From positions 5,518,001-5,582,000 of the forward strand of contig NZ_JADOTX010000001.1 in assembly GCF_015751765.1 (NCBI RefSeq): a DNA stretch of 64,000 nt, written 5' to 3'. Shown piece after piece: positions 53,553 through 63,214 of the stretch. The position numbers were made by a program, and so were the translations under genes. The notes under the pieces were generated by a model. The model saw only the letters and a list, made by a program, of their open reading frames with translations. It was not told the origin of the DNA and searched no databases. Position 1 is the first letter of the stretch. Every line of letters starts with the position of its first letter. The DNA is from Micromonospora ureilytica. GTDB lineage: Bacteria; Actinomycetota; Actinomycetes; Mycobacteriales; Micromonosporaceae.

Positions 53553-53655
53553 GCGATTCAGCCTCGCATGAAGCCTCGCGCCCGCCAACGATCAATGGCC
53601 CGGGTGTGTGCCCGGGCCGACGCGTGATCGACCCGGGCGGGAGGTCGGCCTGGGC

Positions 53656-54039
53656 TCAGCCGAACATGTCGTCGAGGAAGCCCTTGCGCTTCTTCTGCCG
53701 GTAGTGGCCGTGGTAGCCCTGGTGTTGCTGCTGCTGGTGGCCGTAGGCCGGCTGCGGCGGGTAGCCGTGGGCGGGCGGGGGCGGCGGCGGGACGGCGCCG
53801 TAACCGGGCTGGTGCGCCGGGGGCGGCGGAGGCGGGTAGCCGGCCGGCTGCTGCGCGGGCTGCCCCGGCGCGCCGCCGCTCTGTTGGCGGCTCCAGTTGG
53901 CCTCCGCCTCGAACAGCTTCTCCAACTCGCCGCGGTCCAGGAAGATGCCTCGGCACTCCCCGCACTGGTCGATGACGACGCCGCTGCGCTCGTACTGGCG
54001 CATTTCTCCGTGACACTTGGGACAGGTGAGGCTACTCAT
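53656..54039 (-). CDS. TFIIB-type zinc-ribbon protein with Pro/Gln/His-rich tail
   Basis: 127 residues from ATG 54039. Zinc ribbon of the zf-TFIIB family: LTCPKCHGEMRQYERSGVVIDQCGECRGIFLDRGELEKLFEAEANW (CPKC and CGEC). It is followed by a disordered tail with APPPPP-type repeats, QQQQH, and a basic end KKRKGFLDDMFG. A TACCGT hexamer 6 nt upstream suggests leaderless translation. The function is unknown; the C-terminal KRKGFLDDMF tail recurs in actinobacterial relatives and may bind a partner (inference). Confidence 0.8.
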   Translation of the reverse strand: MSSLTCPKCHGEMRQYERSGVVIDQCGECRGIFLDRGELEKLFEAEANWSRQQSGGAPGQPAQQPAGYPPPPPPAHQPGYGAVPPPPPPAHGYPPQPAYGHQQQQHQGYHGHYRQKKRKGFLDDMFG

Positions 54040-54045
54040 CGCCCG

Positions 54046-54051
54046 ACGGTA
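54046..54051 (-). promoter_or_regulatory. -10 element for the zinc-ribbon gene
   Basis: Reverse-strand TACCGT ending 6 nt before the ATG at 54039; leaderless arrangement. Confidence 0.4.
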
Positions 54052-54061
54052 CCCGGTGTTT

Positions 54062-54694
54062 CTATGCAGTTGCTGTGAGCGCCGCGGTGACTTCTTCGTC
54101 GGACACTTCGTGGAAGTCGTCGTAGTAGACGCTGACGGCGCCGAAGTCCGCCGGGCGTTGGGCACAGATGACCTGGTCGGCTTCGGCGCTCAGCAGCTCG
54201 TACGCCTCCTGTGCGCCGACCGGGACCGCGACCACGACCCGGTGTGCCCCGAGTTGGCGGACGACCTCGACGGCGACGCGGGCGGTTGCGCCGGTGGCGA
54301 GGCCGTCGTCGACGATCACCGCGGTCCGCCCGGTGAGGTCCACCTGTGCGCGACCGCCCCGGTAGAGCCGTTCCCGGCGTTCCAGCTCGACCTGCTCCCG
54401 TTGGCGGACCTCGGCGATGTCGTCGCTGCTGAGCCGGCTGGCCACCACGTCGTTGAGCACCTGGACACCGCCCGGCCCGAGTGCGCCGAAGGCGACCTCC
54501 CGGGCCCACGGCATTCCGAGCTTGCGGACGACCAGCACGTCCAGTGGCGCGCCGAGCCGTTCGGCGACGATCCGGGCGACCGGCACGCCGCCACGGACGA
54601 GGCCGAGGACGACGACGTCCGGTTCGCCGATGAGCGCGGTGAGCCGTCCGGAGAGCACCCGGCCCGCGTCGGCCCGGTCGCGGTACGTGGTCAT
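54062..54694 (-). CDS. Phosphoribosyltransferase family protein
   Basis: 210 residues from ATG 54694. Type I PRTase fold: RADAGRVLSGRLTALIGEPDVVVLGLVRGGVPVARIVAERLGAPLDVLVVRKLGMPWAREVAFGALG, a Glu/Arg-rich helix (RQREQVELERRERLYRG), and the PRPP loop TAVIVDDGLATGATARVAVEVVR. It resembles the stand-alone predicted phosphoribosyltransferases common in actinobacteria rather than a named purine or pyrimidine enzyme; the substrate is unknown. A TAGACC hexamer lies 7 nt upstream of the start. Confidence 0.82.
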   Translation of the reverse strand: MTTYRDRADAGRVLSGRLTALIGEPDVVVLGLVRGGVPVARIVAERLGAPLDVLVVRKLGMPWAREVAFGALGPGGVQVLNDVVASRLSSDDIAEVRQREQVELERRERLYRGGRAQVDLTGRTAVIVDDGLATGATARVAVEVVRQLGAHRVVVAVPVGAQEAYELLSAEADQVICAQRPADFGAVSVYYDDFHEVSDEEVTAALTATA

Positions 54695-54735
54695 GCCTTC
54701 AGGTCTACGCCCTGACGCGCCGTTCCGCCCGGCAG

Positions 54736-56085
54736 TTACGCCGAAGTGGTCCGACCGGACCGTTCGTCGGGAACCGGGGCGGCCGGCGTGTCGACCGGGT
54801 GGTGCAGCGCGGGTGCCCAGGTCAGCAGGGCCAGCGGGTACAGCAGGTAGCCGAAGCGGGTCGTGGGCATCAGGGCGATGGCGGCGACTAGCCCGTACCC
54901 GCAGATGAGCGCGGTGGCGACGGCGGTGCGGGGCGGGCGGCGGGCGAGCCGGACGGCGATGGCCACTCCGGCGGCGACCAGCAGCGCGGCGGCGATCAGC
55001 CGGCCGGCGGGTAGCGCGCTGGCGATCAGGTAGCCGGGGAACGGGGACTGCGCGGGGCTGGTGACCAGCCCGTGGCCGAGGGGGAAGCGCAGCACGTTCT
55101 CGGTGAGGGCGTCGCGGTCGACAAGCAGCGCCGGCAGTAGTGCGGCGATGGGCAGACCGATGGCGCCGGCGGCGACTCGGGCGCCGGCGCGCCGGGTCAG
55201 GCCCCAGGCGATGAGGACCAGGGCGACCGGCCAGGCGAACAGCTTCAGCGCGCCGGCGAGCCCGACCGCGAGGCCGGCCCGGCCGGGTCGGTCGGCGGCG
55301 GCGAACGTGAGGGCCAGCAGGCAGAGCGCGAGTACGGGTAGGTCGTCGCCGCCGGTGGCCAGGGTGAGGGCACAGATGGGCAGTACGGTGGCGGCCTGCA
55401 CGCCGCGCAGCAGGGCGGCGTCCCGCCGCTGGGTGGCGGCGGGGGTGGCCTGGCCGGCGGTGATCGGTGTTCCGCGGAGGGCGGCCACGGCCAGGGCGAG
55501 CGCCAGCGCGGTGCCCACCGCGAACCAGACCCGGGAGTCGGTCCACCAGGTGTCGAGCAGTGCTCTGGGCAGGCCGAACATCGCCATGCCGGGCTGGTAC
55601 GGGGTGTAGCCCATCAGTTGCTCGCCGGGTGGTAGGGCGGCGATGGCGTCGGGTCCGAGGTAGGGCGTGCCGTGTTCCAGGAGGCGGCTGCCGGCGTGCT
55701 CGACGACCAGCACCTCTTCCTGGGCCCGGTCGGTGCGTCCGCTGGCCCGGTCGATGCTCTGCCAGGCCAGAGGCAGCAGCGTGGTAGTCGCCCAGGTGAG
55801 ACCGGTGACCGCCCAGCGGGCTGGCAGACCGGTCAGCCGGGAGGTCGGAGAGCGTCGACGCAGCAGGAGTTGGGCGATCACCGTCAGCGTTGCGAGCAGG
55901 TAGCCGACGGCGGCGACCGCGCCCCAGGCGCGGTGCGGCAGGAGGGTCGACGTGACCGCGGTGATCGCGGCGAACGTGGCCGAGACGGCGTAGAGGCCCA
56001 GGTCGAGGGCGAGTCCGCCGGCGGCGTTGTCGAGCGTCCACCAGTGCCAGCGACGGCGTTGGGCGGTCGGGTGGTCGACGATCAC
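54736..56085 (-). CDS. GT87-family integral membrane glycosyltransferase
   Basis: 449 residues from GTG 56085. About 10-11 membrane helices; an external loop after helix 4 (GSRLLEHGTPYLGPDAIAALPPGEQLMGYTPYQPGMAMFGLPRAL) contains the conserved Tyr/Pro/Asp-rich region. GGDDLPVLALCLLALTFAAADRPGRAGLAVGLAGALKLFAWPVALVLIAWG matches DUF2029/GT87, where LAGALK is characteristic. A likely polyprenyl-phosphate-mannose-dependent mannosyltransferase. It resembles the enzyme at 35233-36738 but has a shorter soluble N-terminus. Confidence 0.78.
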   Translation of the reverse strand: MIVDHPTAQRRRWHWWTLDNAAGGLALDLGLYAVSATFAAITAVTSTLLPHRAWGAVAAVGYLLATLTVIAQLLLRRRSPTSRLTGLPARWAVTGLTWATTTLLPLAWQSIDRASGRTDRAQEEVLVVEHAGSRLLEHGTPYLGPDAIAALPPGEQLMGYTPYQPGMAMFGLPRALLDTWWTDSRVWFAVGTALALALAVAALRGTPITAGQATPAATQRRDAALLRGVQAATVLPICALTLATGGDDLPVLALCLLALTFAAADRPGRAGLAVGLAGALKLFAWPVALVLIAWGLTRRAGARVAAGAIGLPIAALLPALLVDRDALTENVLRFPLGHGLVTSPAQSPFPGYLIASALPAGRLIAAALLVAAGVAIAVRLARRPPRTAVATALICGYGLVAAIALMPTTRFGYLLYPLALLTWAPALHHPVDTPAAPVPDERSGRTTSA

Positions 56086-56135
56086 GCGCGACAGTCTGGC
56101 AGACCGGGCTGTCTGTGCGGCGGGCTGATGCCTGC

Positions 56136-58661
56136 TCAGGCGGGCAGGTGTGGGAGGCGGTCGGGCCGGGAGCGGCCGGCCTGGCGGCGGTTCTGGTTCA
56201 ACCGGATTACCGCGCCGGCGTCGTGCAGCGGCGCGGCGAGGGCGCCGGGTCGGCCGCCCGAGCCGCGCTGCATGGCCGCGAGCAGGGTGCCGGACGGCAT
56301 CGGTCGGGCGAACAGATGTCCCTGGCCGGCGACGCAGCCCAACTCCCAGAGGGCCCGCCGCTGCGGCTCGCTCTCCACGCCCTCGGCCACCACGTCCAGG
56401 TCGAGGCTGCGACCCAGGTCGAGGGTGGAGCGGATGACGGCGGCGGCCTCGGCCGAACTTCCCATCGTCGTCACGAAGCTCCGGTCGATCTTCAGCTCGT
56501 GTACCGGGATCCGGGAGAGCAGCGAGAGGGAGGAGTAGCCGGTGCCGAAGTCGTCCAACGCCAACCGGACGCCCTCGTCTCGTAGTCGGCTGAGCACCCG
56601 GTCGACCACGTCGAGTTGGCTGAGGGTCAACGTCTCGGTCAACTCCAGGACCAGCCGGTCCGGCGGTAGGTCGTGGGCGCGGAGGCGGGCGAGCACCGAG
56701 CCCGGGAACCGCGCGTCGAGCAGGCTGCGCGGGGACACGTTGACCGCGACCGGTATGTCGAAGCCGGCGTCGCGCCAACTCACCGCCGCGATCAGCGCCT
56801 GGTCGAGGATCGCTTCGGCGAAGGCCGGTAGCAGGCCCGACCGTTCCACCGCCTCCAGGAACCGCAGGGGGTCGATCAGGCCGTGGGTGGGGTGGTGCCA
56901 GCGGGCCAGCGCCTCGGCGCTGGTCACCTCACCGGTGCCCAGGTCGACGATCGGTTGGAAGTTGACGACGAACTCGTGGTCGGCGACCGCGCGCGGCAGG
57001 TCACCGCCGAGCGTGAGGCGACCAAGGTCCGCGGTGTCGCGGGTCGGTGCGTACGTGGAGATCCGTTGCCCGGCCCGTTTCGCCTGGTACATGGCCACGT
57101 CGGCGCGGCGCAGCAGCTCGGCCATGCCGCCGTTGGACGGGGCGCCGGAGATCCCGCCGCTGGCCTCGACGCTGATGCGCATGCCGTCCAACTCGAACGG
57201 CTCGTGCAGGGTGGCGAGCAGCGTCTCGGCCCGGTGCGCGGCGACCGCCGGGGCCGGCAGACCCCGCAGGAGTACGGCGAACTCGTCGCCGCCGAGGCGG
57301 GCCACCAGGTCAGTGGCCTGGGCCGCACCCCGCAACCGGTCGGCCACCTGCACCAGGACCTGGTCGCCGGCGGCATGCCCGAGGGTGTCGTTGACCTCCT
57401 TGAAGTGGTTGAGGTCGATCAGCACCAGCGCGGTCACGCCGTCGGCGTGGCGGGTGCTCAACTGCTCGGTGCCCTCGTCGAGGAGGTGCCGGCGGTTGGC
57501 CAGGCCGGTCAGCGCGTCGTGCGAGGCCGCGTACGCGTGCTCGTCGGCGACCCGGGCCAGTTCGGCGTACGCCTGGGCGTTGCGGACGGCCGTGCAGAGC
57601 GCGGAGGCGAAAGTGCGCAGGGTGTACTGCTCCCGCTCGGAAAGCTGCACCGGGCCGCGGAAGCGCAGTCGAAGCATGCCGACGTCGACGGTCCGGTCAT
57701 GTCCCTCCAGCGGTGCGGGGACGACAGTGCCGTCCACGTCGGTGGGCGTGCCGGTCAGGCCGTCGAAGGTGATGCCGCCGGTGCCGCCGCGTACGGTGCG
57801 GCCGCCGTCACGCAGCTCGATCTCGACCTCGTCGGCGGAGAACAACTCGGCGGCCTGGGTGACGGCGGTGGTGAGGACGTTGTCCAGGTCGACCACGTTG
57901 AGCGCGTCGGTGGTGCGGGCGAGCCGCTGCCACGCCTGCTGCTCGGTGCGGGAACGGATTCTCGTGGAGTAGGTCAGGTGCAGGCTGAACACGAGTGGCG
58001 GGACGGTCAACAGGAGCTTGAGGTTCGCGTCGAGGATCAGCAGCGTGCAGACCACCACGACGAACCGCACGGCGAACCCGGCGAGTCGAAGGTCGAGGTT
58101 GGTCCGGAACTGCTTCGAAATCTTGGTCCTGGAAGCCAGCGCGATGACTGGGATGGCTAGTAGATCGTCCAGCAGTGCCGCAACCAGGTAGGAGAGACCC
58201 ACCGACACGATCAGGGTGGCTGTGCTCCCGGGTGGCCAGGTCCAGGCTGTCGTCGCCAACGTGAGGCCGGCACCCCAGGCCACGATGACGTTCTTTCCCA
58301 CGCTGAATGCCAGCTTGATCGGCGGCAGGCGGAGCGAGGCGAACGTGATGCCTACCGCAGTGCAGAGCACTACCGAGTGGACCGGAACGATGGCGAGGCC
58401 GACGATGATCGCTGCCTCGGTCCAGCTGATCGAATGGGTGGTGGACCGGATCCGCACTCTCGCCTTGACCAGGGTGCCCAGGGCGATCGCGACGGTGAGC
58501 ACGACAAGGATCGCGGCATCGCTCAGAGTGGCGGTCGTCGCGGTGCGCGCCGCGACCGGTAGTGAGGCGGCCGTGATGACGGCCGCTACAACGACGACGA
58601 GACCGACGAGCAGCCGTAGCTGTCGCTCGGTCTCAATCTCTCGTCGCTGAGGAAGGGTCAT
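56136..58661 (-). CDS. Membrane GGDEF-EAL protein (cyclic di-GMP turnover)
   Basis: 841 residues from ATG 58661. About six N-terminal membrane helices (residues 18-230) precede a GAF-like region (~245-375, including NVVDLDNVLTTAVTQAAELF). The GGDEF domain has an intact motif (ARLGGDEFAVLL, ~457) and DLNHFKEVNDTLGHAAGD. The EAL domain has SAEALARWHHP (~582), ELTETLTLSQ, LDDFGTGYSSLSLL and KIDRSF, so both cyclase and phosphodiesterase sites look intact. The last ~60 residues are Arg/Pro/Gly-rich. It is divergent from the AfsR-like gene across 0.7 kb. Confidence 0.93.
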   Translation of the reverse strand: MTLPQRREIETERQLRLLVGLVVVVAAVITAASLPVAARTATTATLSDAAILVVLTVAIALGTLVKARVRIRSTTHSISWTEAAIIVGLAIVPVHSVVLCTAVGITFASLRLPPIKLAFSVGKNVIVAWGAGLTLATTAWTWPPGSTATLIVSVGLSYLVAALLDDLLAIPVIALASRTKISKQFRTNLDLRLAGFAVRFVVVVCTLLILDANLKLLLTVPPLVFSLHLTYSTRIRSRTEQQAWQRLARTTDALNVVDLDNVLTTAVTQAAELFSADEVEIELRDGGRTVRGGTGGITFDGLTGTPTDVDGTVVPAPLEGHDRTVDVGMLRLRFRGPVQLSEREQYTLRTFASALCTAVRNAQAYAELARVADEHAYAASHDALTGLANRRHLLDEGTEQLSTRHADGVTALVLIDLNHFKEVNDTLGHAAGDQVLVQVADRLRGAAQATDLVARLGGDEFAVLLRGLPAPAVAAHRAETLLATLHEPFELDGMRISVEASGGISGAPSNGGMAELLRRADVAMYQAKRAGQRISTYAPTRDTADLGRLTLGGDLPRAVADHEFVVNFQPIVDLGTGEVTSAEALARWHHPTHGLIDPLRFLEAVERSGLLPAFAEAILDQALIAAVSWRDAGFDIPVAVNVSPRSLLDARFPGSVLARLRAHDLPPDRLVLELTETLTLSQLDVVDRVLSRLRDEGVRLALDDFGTGYSSLSLLSRIPVHELKIDRSFVTTMGSSAEAAAVIRSTLDLGRSLDLDVVAEGVESEPQRRALWELGCVAGQGHLFARPMPSGTLLAAMQRGSGGRPGALAAPLHDAGAVIRLNQNRRQAGRSRPDRLPHLPA

Positions 58662-59362
58662 ACCACTCCCGAAGGGCCGCCTCCGCCGTCCTCGTAGCCT
58701 ATCGCTCGGGGTCGTGCACGTCCCCCGTCAACTTTCAGTTCCACTCGCTGCCGCGCATCGTCGTACCCCCTTCTCTGCTGTGCCATTTCGAAGACCAACC
58801 CCAAGGGGAGCTCTTCATCCGAAAGGCAGCTTAAGAGAAGGATCGACTGCTTAGAAGAAATAAATGTCGGTATGCGCAACATTAGCCAAGTTGAAGCCTG
58901 TTTATTACGTTCTGTCCATCGCTGCTGAACGCAGTGCGGTCAGCTTGCCGACTTCGGATTCGGTGGCACCTTGCAACTGTGGAAGATGCGTGGCGCGGCT
59001 ACGGGTTCCGTTGTTCCTCAGTCTGGTGCCCCTTCAGGAGTTGCCTCATCCGGAGTTTGGACAAGCGTAAGGCCAGCATGGGCAGAGTTGACGTGGTCGG
59101 GGTGTCCGGCGCGCTAGGGAATGGTGCCGGCCCTCGCCTCGGGCCGCAGGCGGTGGCGGTGGATATTCGCGTCACTGCAGACAGTGATGCAACTTGCTGG
59201 TGACACGGTGCGGTCGTCGATTGTCAATCGCGCAGCTCCTGGCATTCCTGAGGGTGCCCGGGGTTGTCCGCTTCGTTCTGTGAGCCCAAAGTCACCGATT
59301 CGAGGGTCGTAGACTCCATTGCGTGATCGACTGAATACCTGGCATGGCTGGAGTGGGGGCGG
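58662..59362. other. 701-bp divergent intergenic region
   Basis: Lower GC than its surroundings and no recognisable gene. A 68-codon frame at 58864-59070 and a few shorter ones lack ribosome-binding sites and family features. It must contain the promoters of the GGDEF-EAL gene and the AfsR-like gene. Confidence 0.55.
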
Positions 59363-62300
59363 GTGGAGATTCAGGTTCTGGGCGGCCTTTCGGTGCAACT
59401 GTCTACCCGCACGCTGCGCCTTGGCACGCCCAAACAGCAGACAATCTTCGCGATGCTCACCGTTCAGCCCGGGCGACTGGTCACCGTGGACGACCTTGTC
59501 GATGAGTTATGGGCCGATTGCCCACCGCGATCGGCCGTAGCTAATGTGCGCACCTATGCCGCCAATTTGCGCCGGACTTTCGAGGCTTTCCCGGCCGGCC
59601 GCGGCGCCGTGGTGCGTCAACGCAACGGCTATCGGCTTGTGGTCGACCCGGAACAGGTCGACGTCTTTCGCTTCGAGCTGGAACGCAGCGCGGGGCGGGA
59701 AGCACTGACGGCTGGTCACCTGGACCGCGCCCGCGAGCTGCTGGGGCGCGCCCTGGCTCGGTGGCGGGGACCGATGCTCGCCGGCGTACCGCTCGGGCCC
59801 GTCCTCACCTCCCGAACTATCGCGGCCGAGGAGGAACGGCTGTTGACCGCGGAACTTCTCGCCGACGTCCAACTGAGATCGGGCCGGGACGACCTGGCAA
59901 TTGCGCTGTTGCGGGAGGTGGTGGCCCGCCATCCTCTGCGCGAGCCGGCCTACGTCCTGCTCATGCGTGCCCTGCACGAGCGCGGGGACAACGCGGAGGC
60001 GCTGGCGGTGTACGACGAGATTCGAACAACGCTGACCACGGAGTTGGGTGTCGGCCCCGGGTGCAATCTCGAGGAGTTGCGCCGCTCCATCGTCACGGCG
60101 ATGTCGCGCCCCGGTTCGGCGCGTGCAGCCGTACGGGTTGGCGGACCTGACCGGGCGCGCCTGCTAGCGGGCGTGGCGGTCAGCGCGGCACCGGAGCCTG
60201 CCGCTCAGATCAGCCCAGTGGATCACCTTCCCCGAGCTGTCACCGACTTCGTCGGCCGAGCGGACGTGGTGTTGCGGCTGCTGGCGGAGACCCGACGGGT
60301 CGAGGAGCGGGTGCCGGCAGTGCACATCATCGACGGCATGGCGGGCAGCGGGAAGACGGCCCTCGCCGTGCACCTCGCCCGTCGGCTGTCCGACCGATAC
60401 CCGGACGCCGCGTTGTTCATCGATCTGTGCGGGCACGGTGACAAGAACCGGATCGAGCCGGCTGGTGCTCTGTTCACCCTGCTTCGACAGCTTGGGATAC
60501 CGGCCGACCGGGTTCCGGTGGAGTTCGACGACAGGGTGGAGTTGTGGCGACAGGAGTTGGCCCGCCGCAGGTCAGTGGTGATCCTCGACAACGCCGCGAG
60601 CAGCGAGCAGATCATGCCCCTGCTGCCGGCCGAGCCGACCACCGTTGTGTTGGTGACCTCGCGACGACGGCTGTCCCACCCGGATGCCGGACCGTCGCGG
60701 ACCCTGCCGGTGATGAGCCCGCAGGAGAGCGTGGATCTGCTCCGACTGAGCGTCGGTCGGAACCGGGTCGAGGCCGAGCCGGATGCCGCCGCCGAGGTGG
60801 TGCGCCGGTGCGGGTATCTCCCACTGGCGATTCGGTTGGCCGGTGCCAGGCTGGCGCATCGGCGCGGCTGGCGGTTGGCGGACCTCGTCGAGCAGATGGC
60901 CGGCGATGCTCCGGTGCTGCACCATCTCGCTCAAGAGGAGAGCACTGTCACCGGGGCCTTCGCTGCCTCCTATGAACCGCTTCCACCTTCGACCAAGCGT
61001 GTCTTCCGATTCCTGGGCCTCTACCCCGGCAGCCGCTTCGGCGCGCCGGCAGTCGCCGCACTGACCGGTCTGACGATCGCGGAAGCACGCGCGGCGCTCG
61101 ACGACCTCGTCGACCGGAACCTGGTCGAGGACTTGGACTCGACGCGATATCGACTGCACGACCTCATGCGGCAGTACTCCATCGAACTGTGTTCGCGTAC
61201 CGACTCCTCGAACGACCGCCGAGGTGGACTGGCTCGGCTGTTCGACTTCACGCTGGAGGTCGTCCTGAAGGTCGCCGACCTGCTGGAGCCGGGCGTCATC
61301 AGATCCCAGGTGACGCACATTCCGACCGGACAGCTCGAACTCGTCGAGGCCGTCGGGGAGCCGACCGCCGACTGGTTGGAGGCCGAACGGACGGACCTGG
61401 TGACGATGGTGTTGTCGGCACGCGAGTCGGGGTTCCACCAGCACTGCTGGCAACTGGCCCGCGCTCTCTGGCGGTTCTGCTACATCCGCGGTTACTTCGA
61501 GGACATCATCCTGACCCATCGTCATGGGCTGGAGGCGGCGGAGGTCGCCGGGGACATCGACGCGCTCGCGCTGATGAACAACTACCTGGCATCCGCCTAC
61601 GTCCGCACCGGGAACAAGCAGGGGGCGCTCGATCACCTGACCCGCTCGGTCGAGCTCTCCCGCAACTCGCGGGACGCGCTGAACCCTGCCCGGTACCGCG
61701 CGAACCTCGCCGCTGTCTACTGGTGGAGCGGTCACCTGTCGGAGTCGGTGAAGCTCGGCTTCGCGTGTCTGCGCGATTACAAGGTGTACGGGAATGTCGG
61801 CGGGTCCATCCTGCTGCCGAATCTCGGTCTGGCGCTCTCAGCCCTGGGCCGTTACGAGGAGGCATTGCGGATGCACCGCCTGCACCTGGCGTGGGCCCGA
61901 ACGAACTCCGATGAGTTCCACACCCTCAACGCGCTCAGCCACATCGGCGCCGTACGGCTCCGAATGGGCGACCTTCCGCAGGCGATCCGCATTCTCCTGG
62001 CCTCCTTGGCGCTGCGCGATCGCACCGGCCACCGGTACGCCGAGGCCGAGGTGCGCAACGACCTCGGGATCGCCTATCGCGGTCTGGGTCGTCTGGTGGA
62101 GGCCCAGCAGGAGCATGAGTTGGCTCGGAAGCTGTCGATCGGTTCGGGGGAGCGACACGTCGAGGCGGCCGCGCTTAACGAACTCGGGCGCACCCTGCTG
62201 GCGCAGGGGCGAGGTGGCGAGGCGTTCGAGGTGCACCGGGAGGCGTTGCGGTTGGCCACTCGGATCGCGCATCCACACGAGCAGGGTCGAGCGCTGGCCG

Positions 62301-62458
62301 GGCTTGCCGAACACTTCGTCCGCGCCGACCCGGTCGAGGCCCGACGGCACTGGGAGCGGGCGTTGGCGATCTTCCGGCGGATGGGCGTGCCGGAGCGCTT
62401 CGAGGCCGAACGCCGCCTCGCCGAGTTGAGTGACGCAACCCTGGTCGCGGAACGCTGA
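59363..62458 (+). CDS. AfsR/SARP-family transcriptional regulator with NB-ARC and TPR domains
   Basis: 1031 residues from GTG 59363. OmpR-type winged helix (EIQVLGGLSVQLSTRTLRLGTPKQQTIFAMLTVQPGRLVTVDDLVDELW), then the bacterial transcriptional activation domain (VDVFRFELERSAGREALTAGHLDRARELLGRALARWRGP...ALAVYDEIRTTLTTELGVGPG). NB-ARC ATPase: P-loop MAGSGKTALA (~326), VVILDNAASSEQIMPLLP (Walker B), VLVTSRRRL and CGYLPLAIRLAGARL (GLPL). The C-terminal half is tetratricopeptide repeats. Such regulators often control secondary metabolism or morphology, but no biosynthetic genes are beside it here. Confidence 0.92.
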   Translation: MEIQVLGGLSVQLSTRTLRLGTPKQQTIFAMLTVQPGRLVTVDDLVDELWADCPPRSAVANVRTYAANLRRTFEAFPAGRGAVVRQRNGYRLVVDPEQVDVFRFELERSAGREALTAGHLDRARELLGRALARWRGPMLAGVPLGPVLTSRTIAAEEERLLTAELLADVQLRSGRDDLAIALLREVVARHPLREPAYVLLMRALHERGDNAEALAVYDEIRTTLTTELGVGPGCNLEELRRSIVTAMSRPGSARAAVRVGGPDRARLLAGVAVSAAPEPAAQISPVDHLPRAVTDFVGRADVVLRLLAETRRVEERVPAVHIIDGMAGSGKTALAVHLARRLSDRYPDAALFIDLCGHGDKNRIEPAGALFTLLRQLGIPADRVPVEFDDRVELWRQELARRRSVVILDNAASSEQIMPLLPAEPTTVVLVTSRRRLSHPDAGPSRTLPVMSPQESVDLLRLSVGRNRVEAEPDAAAEVVRRCGYLPLAIRLAGARLAHRRGWRLADLVEQMAGDAPVLHHLAQEESTVTGAFAASYEPLPPSTKRVFRFLGLYPGSRFGAPAVAALTGLTIAEARAALDDLVDRNLVEDLDSTRYRLHDLMRQYSIELCSRTDSSNDRRGGLARLFDFTLEVVLKVADLLEPGVIRSQVTHIPTGQLELVEAVGEPTADWLEAERTDLVTMVLSARESGFHQHCWQLARALWRFCYIRGYFEDIILTHRHGLEAAEVAGDIDALALMNNYLASAYVRTGNKQGALDHLTRSVELSRNSRDALNPARYRANLAAVYWWSGHLSESVKLGFACLRDYKVYGNVGGSILLPNLGLALSALGRYEEALRMHRLHLAWARTNSDEFHTLNALSHIGAVRLRMGDLPQAIRILLASLALRDRTGHRYAEAEVRNDLGIAYRGLGRLVEAQQEHELARKLSIGSGERHVEAAALNELGRTLLAQGRGGEAFEVHREALRLATRIAHPHEQGRALAGLAEHFVRADPVEARRHWERALAIFRRMGVPERFEAERRLAELSDATLVAER

Positions 62459-62495
62459 CCAGCCAGAACGTCGCTTATCGATTTCTTATCGGCAG

Positions 62496-62515
62496 GCCCG
62501 GTAACTTACCGGCCG
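62496..62515 (+). terminator. Small hairpin after the AfsR-like gene
   Basis: GGCC-C-GGTAA / TTACC-GGCC arms around a single base, 38 bp past the stop; weak because of the tiny loop. Confidence 0.35.
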
Positions 62516-62709
62516 TATCGGCGAACGGGGGAGGTTCTGCCAGTGAGCAGAACCGGGTCGTCGACACGCGCCCGCTGCCAGGTCACCCCCCAGCGATCTC
62601 GGCGGCGGGTCGGTGAGGGAGGAGCGGCGGCGGGGGCGTTGCGCCGTCAGCACCCGGCGCGGTCGTCAGCGTGACGCCGCTCCTTCCGATCGCCGTCGTA
62701 CCGCACCGA

Positions 62710-62715
62710 TAGGCT
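62710..62715 (+). promoter_or_regulatory. -10 element for moaC
   Basis: TAGGCT ends exactly 7 nt before the moaC GTG. The flanking CCGATAGGCTC is repeated almost identically before moeA at 63767-63776. Confidence 0.6.
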
Positions 62716-62722
62716 CACGACC

Positions 62723-63214
62723 GTGACCGAACCCGCGCAGCTCAGCCACGTCGACCGCGCCGGCGCGGCCCGCATGGTCGACGTCTCCGCCAAGGCGGTG
62801 ACGGGTCGGTTGGCCGTCGCGGCCGGCCGTCTGCGGACCACACCCGAGGTCATCGACCTGCTGCATCGCGACGGGCTGCCCAAGGGCGACGCGTTGGCCG
62901 TCGGGCGGTTGGCCGGGATCATGGGGGCCAAGCGCACTCCGGATCTGATCCCGCTCTGCCACCCGATCGCCCTGCACGGCGTCACGGTCGACCTGCGGCT
63001 GACCGCCGACACCGTGGAGATCACGGCCACCGCCCGCACGGCGGACCGGACAGGGGTGGAGATGGAGGCCCTGACGGCTGTCGCTGTCGCCGGTCTCGCC
63101 CTGATCGACATGGTCAAGGCGGTCGACCCGGCGGCCTCGGTGGAGGCGGTCCGGGTGCTGCGCAAAGAGGGCGGCAAGACCGGCGAGTGGGTCCGTCCGG
63201 AGGACCGGCCGTGA
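62723..63214 (+). CDS. moaC: Cyclic pyranopterin monophosphate synthase MoaC
   Basis: 163 residues from GTG 62723. MoaC features: QLSHVDRAGAARMVDVSAKAVTGRLAVAAGRL, KGDALAVGRLAGIMGAKRTPDLIPLCHPIALHGVTVDLRL (LCHPI active site), and TGVEMEALTAVAVAGLALIDMVKAVD (catalytic Lys/Asp). It converts the MoaA product to cyclic pyranopterin monophosphate in molybdenum-cofactor synthesis. The stop overlaps the next GTG by 4 bp. Leaderless start by hexamer spacing. Confidence 0.95.
   Translation: MTEPAQLSHVDRAGAARMVDVSAKAVTGRLAVAAGRLRTTPEVIDLLHRDGLPKGDALAVGRLAGIMGAKRTPDLIPLCHPIALHGVTVDLRLTADTVEITATARTADRTGVEMEALTAVAVAGLALIDMVKAVDPAASVEAVRVLRKEGGKTGEWVRPEDRP

Noticed and set aside
58864..59070. 68-codon small gene in the GGDEF-EAL/AfsR gap
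   Set aside because: No ribosome-binding site, no recognisable fold and atypical codon use.
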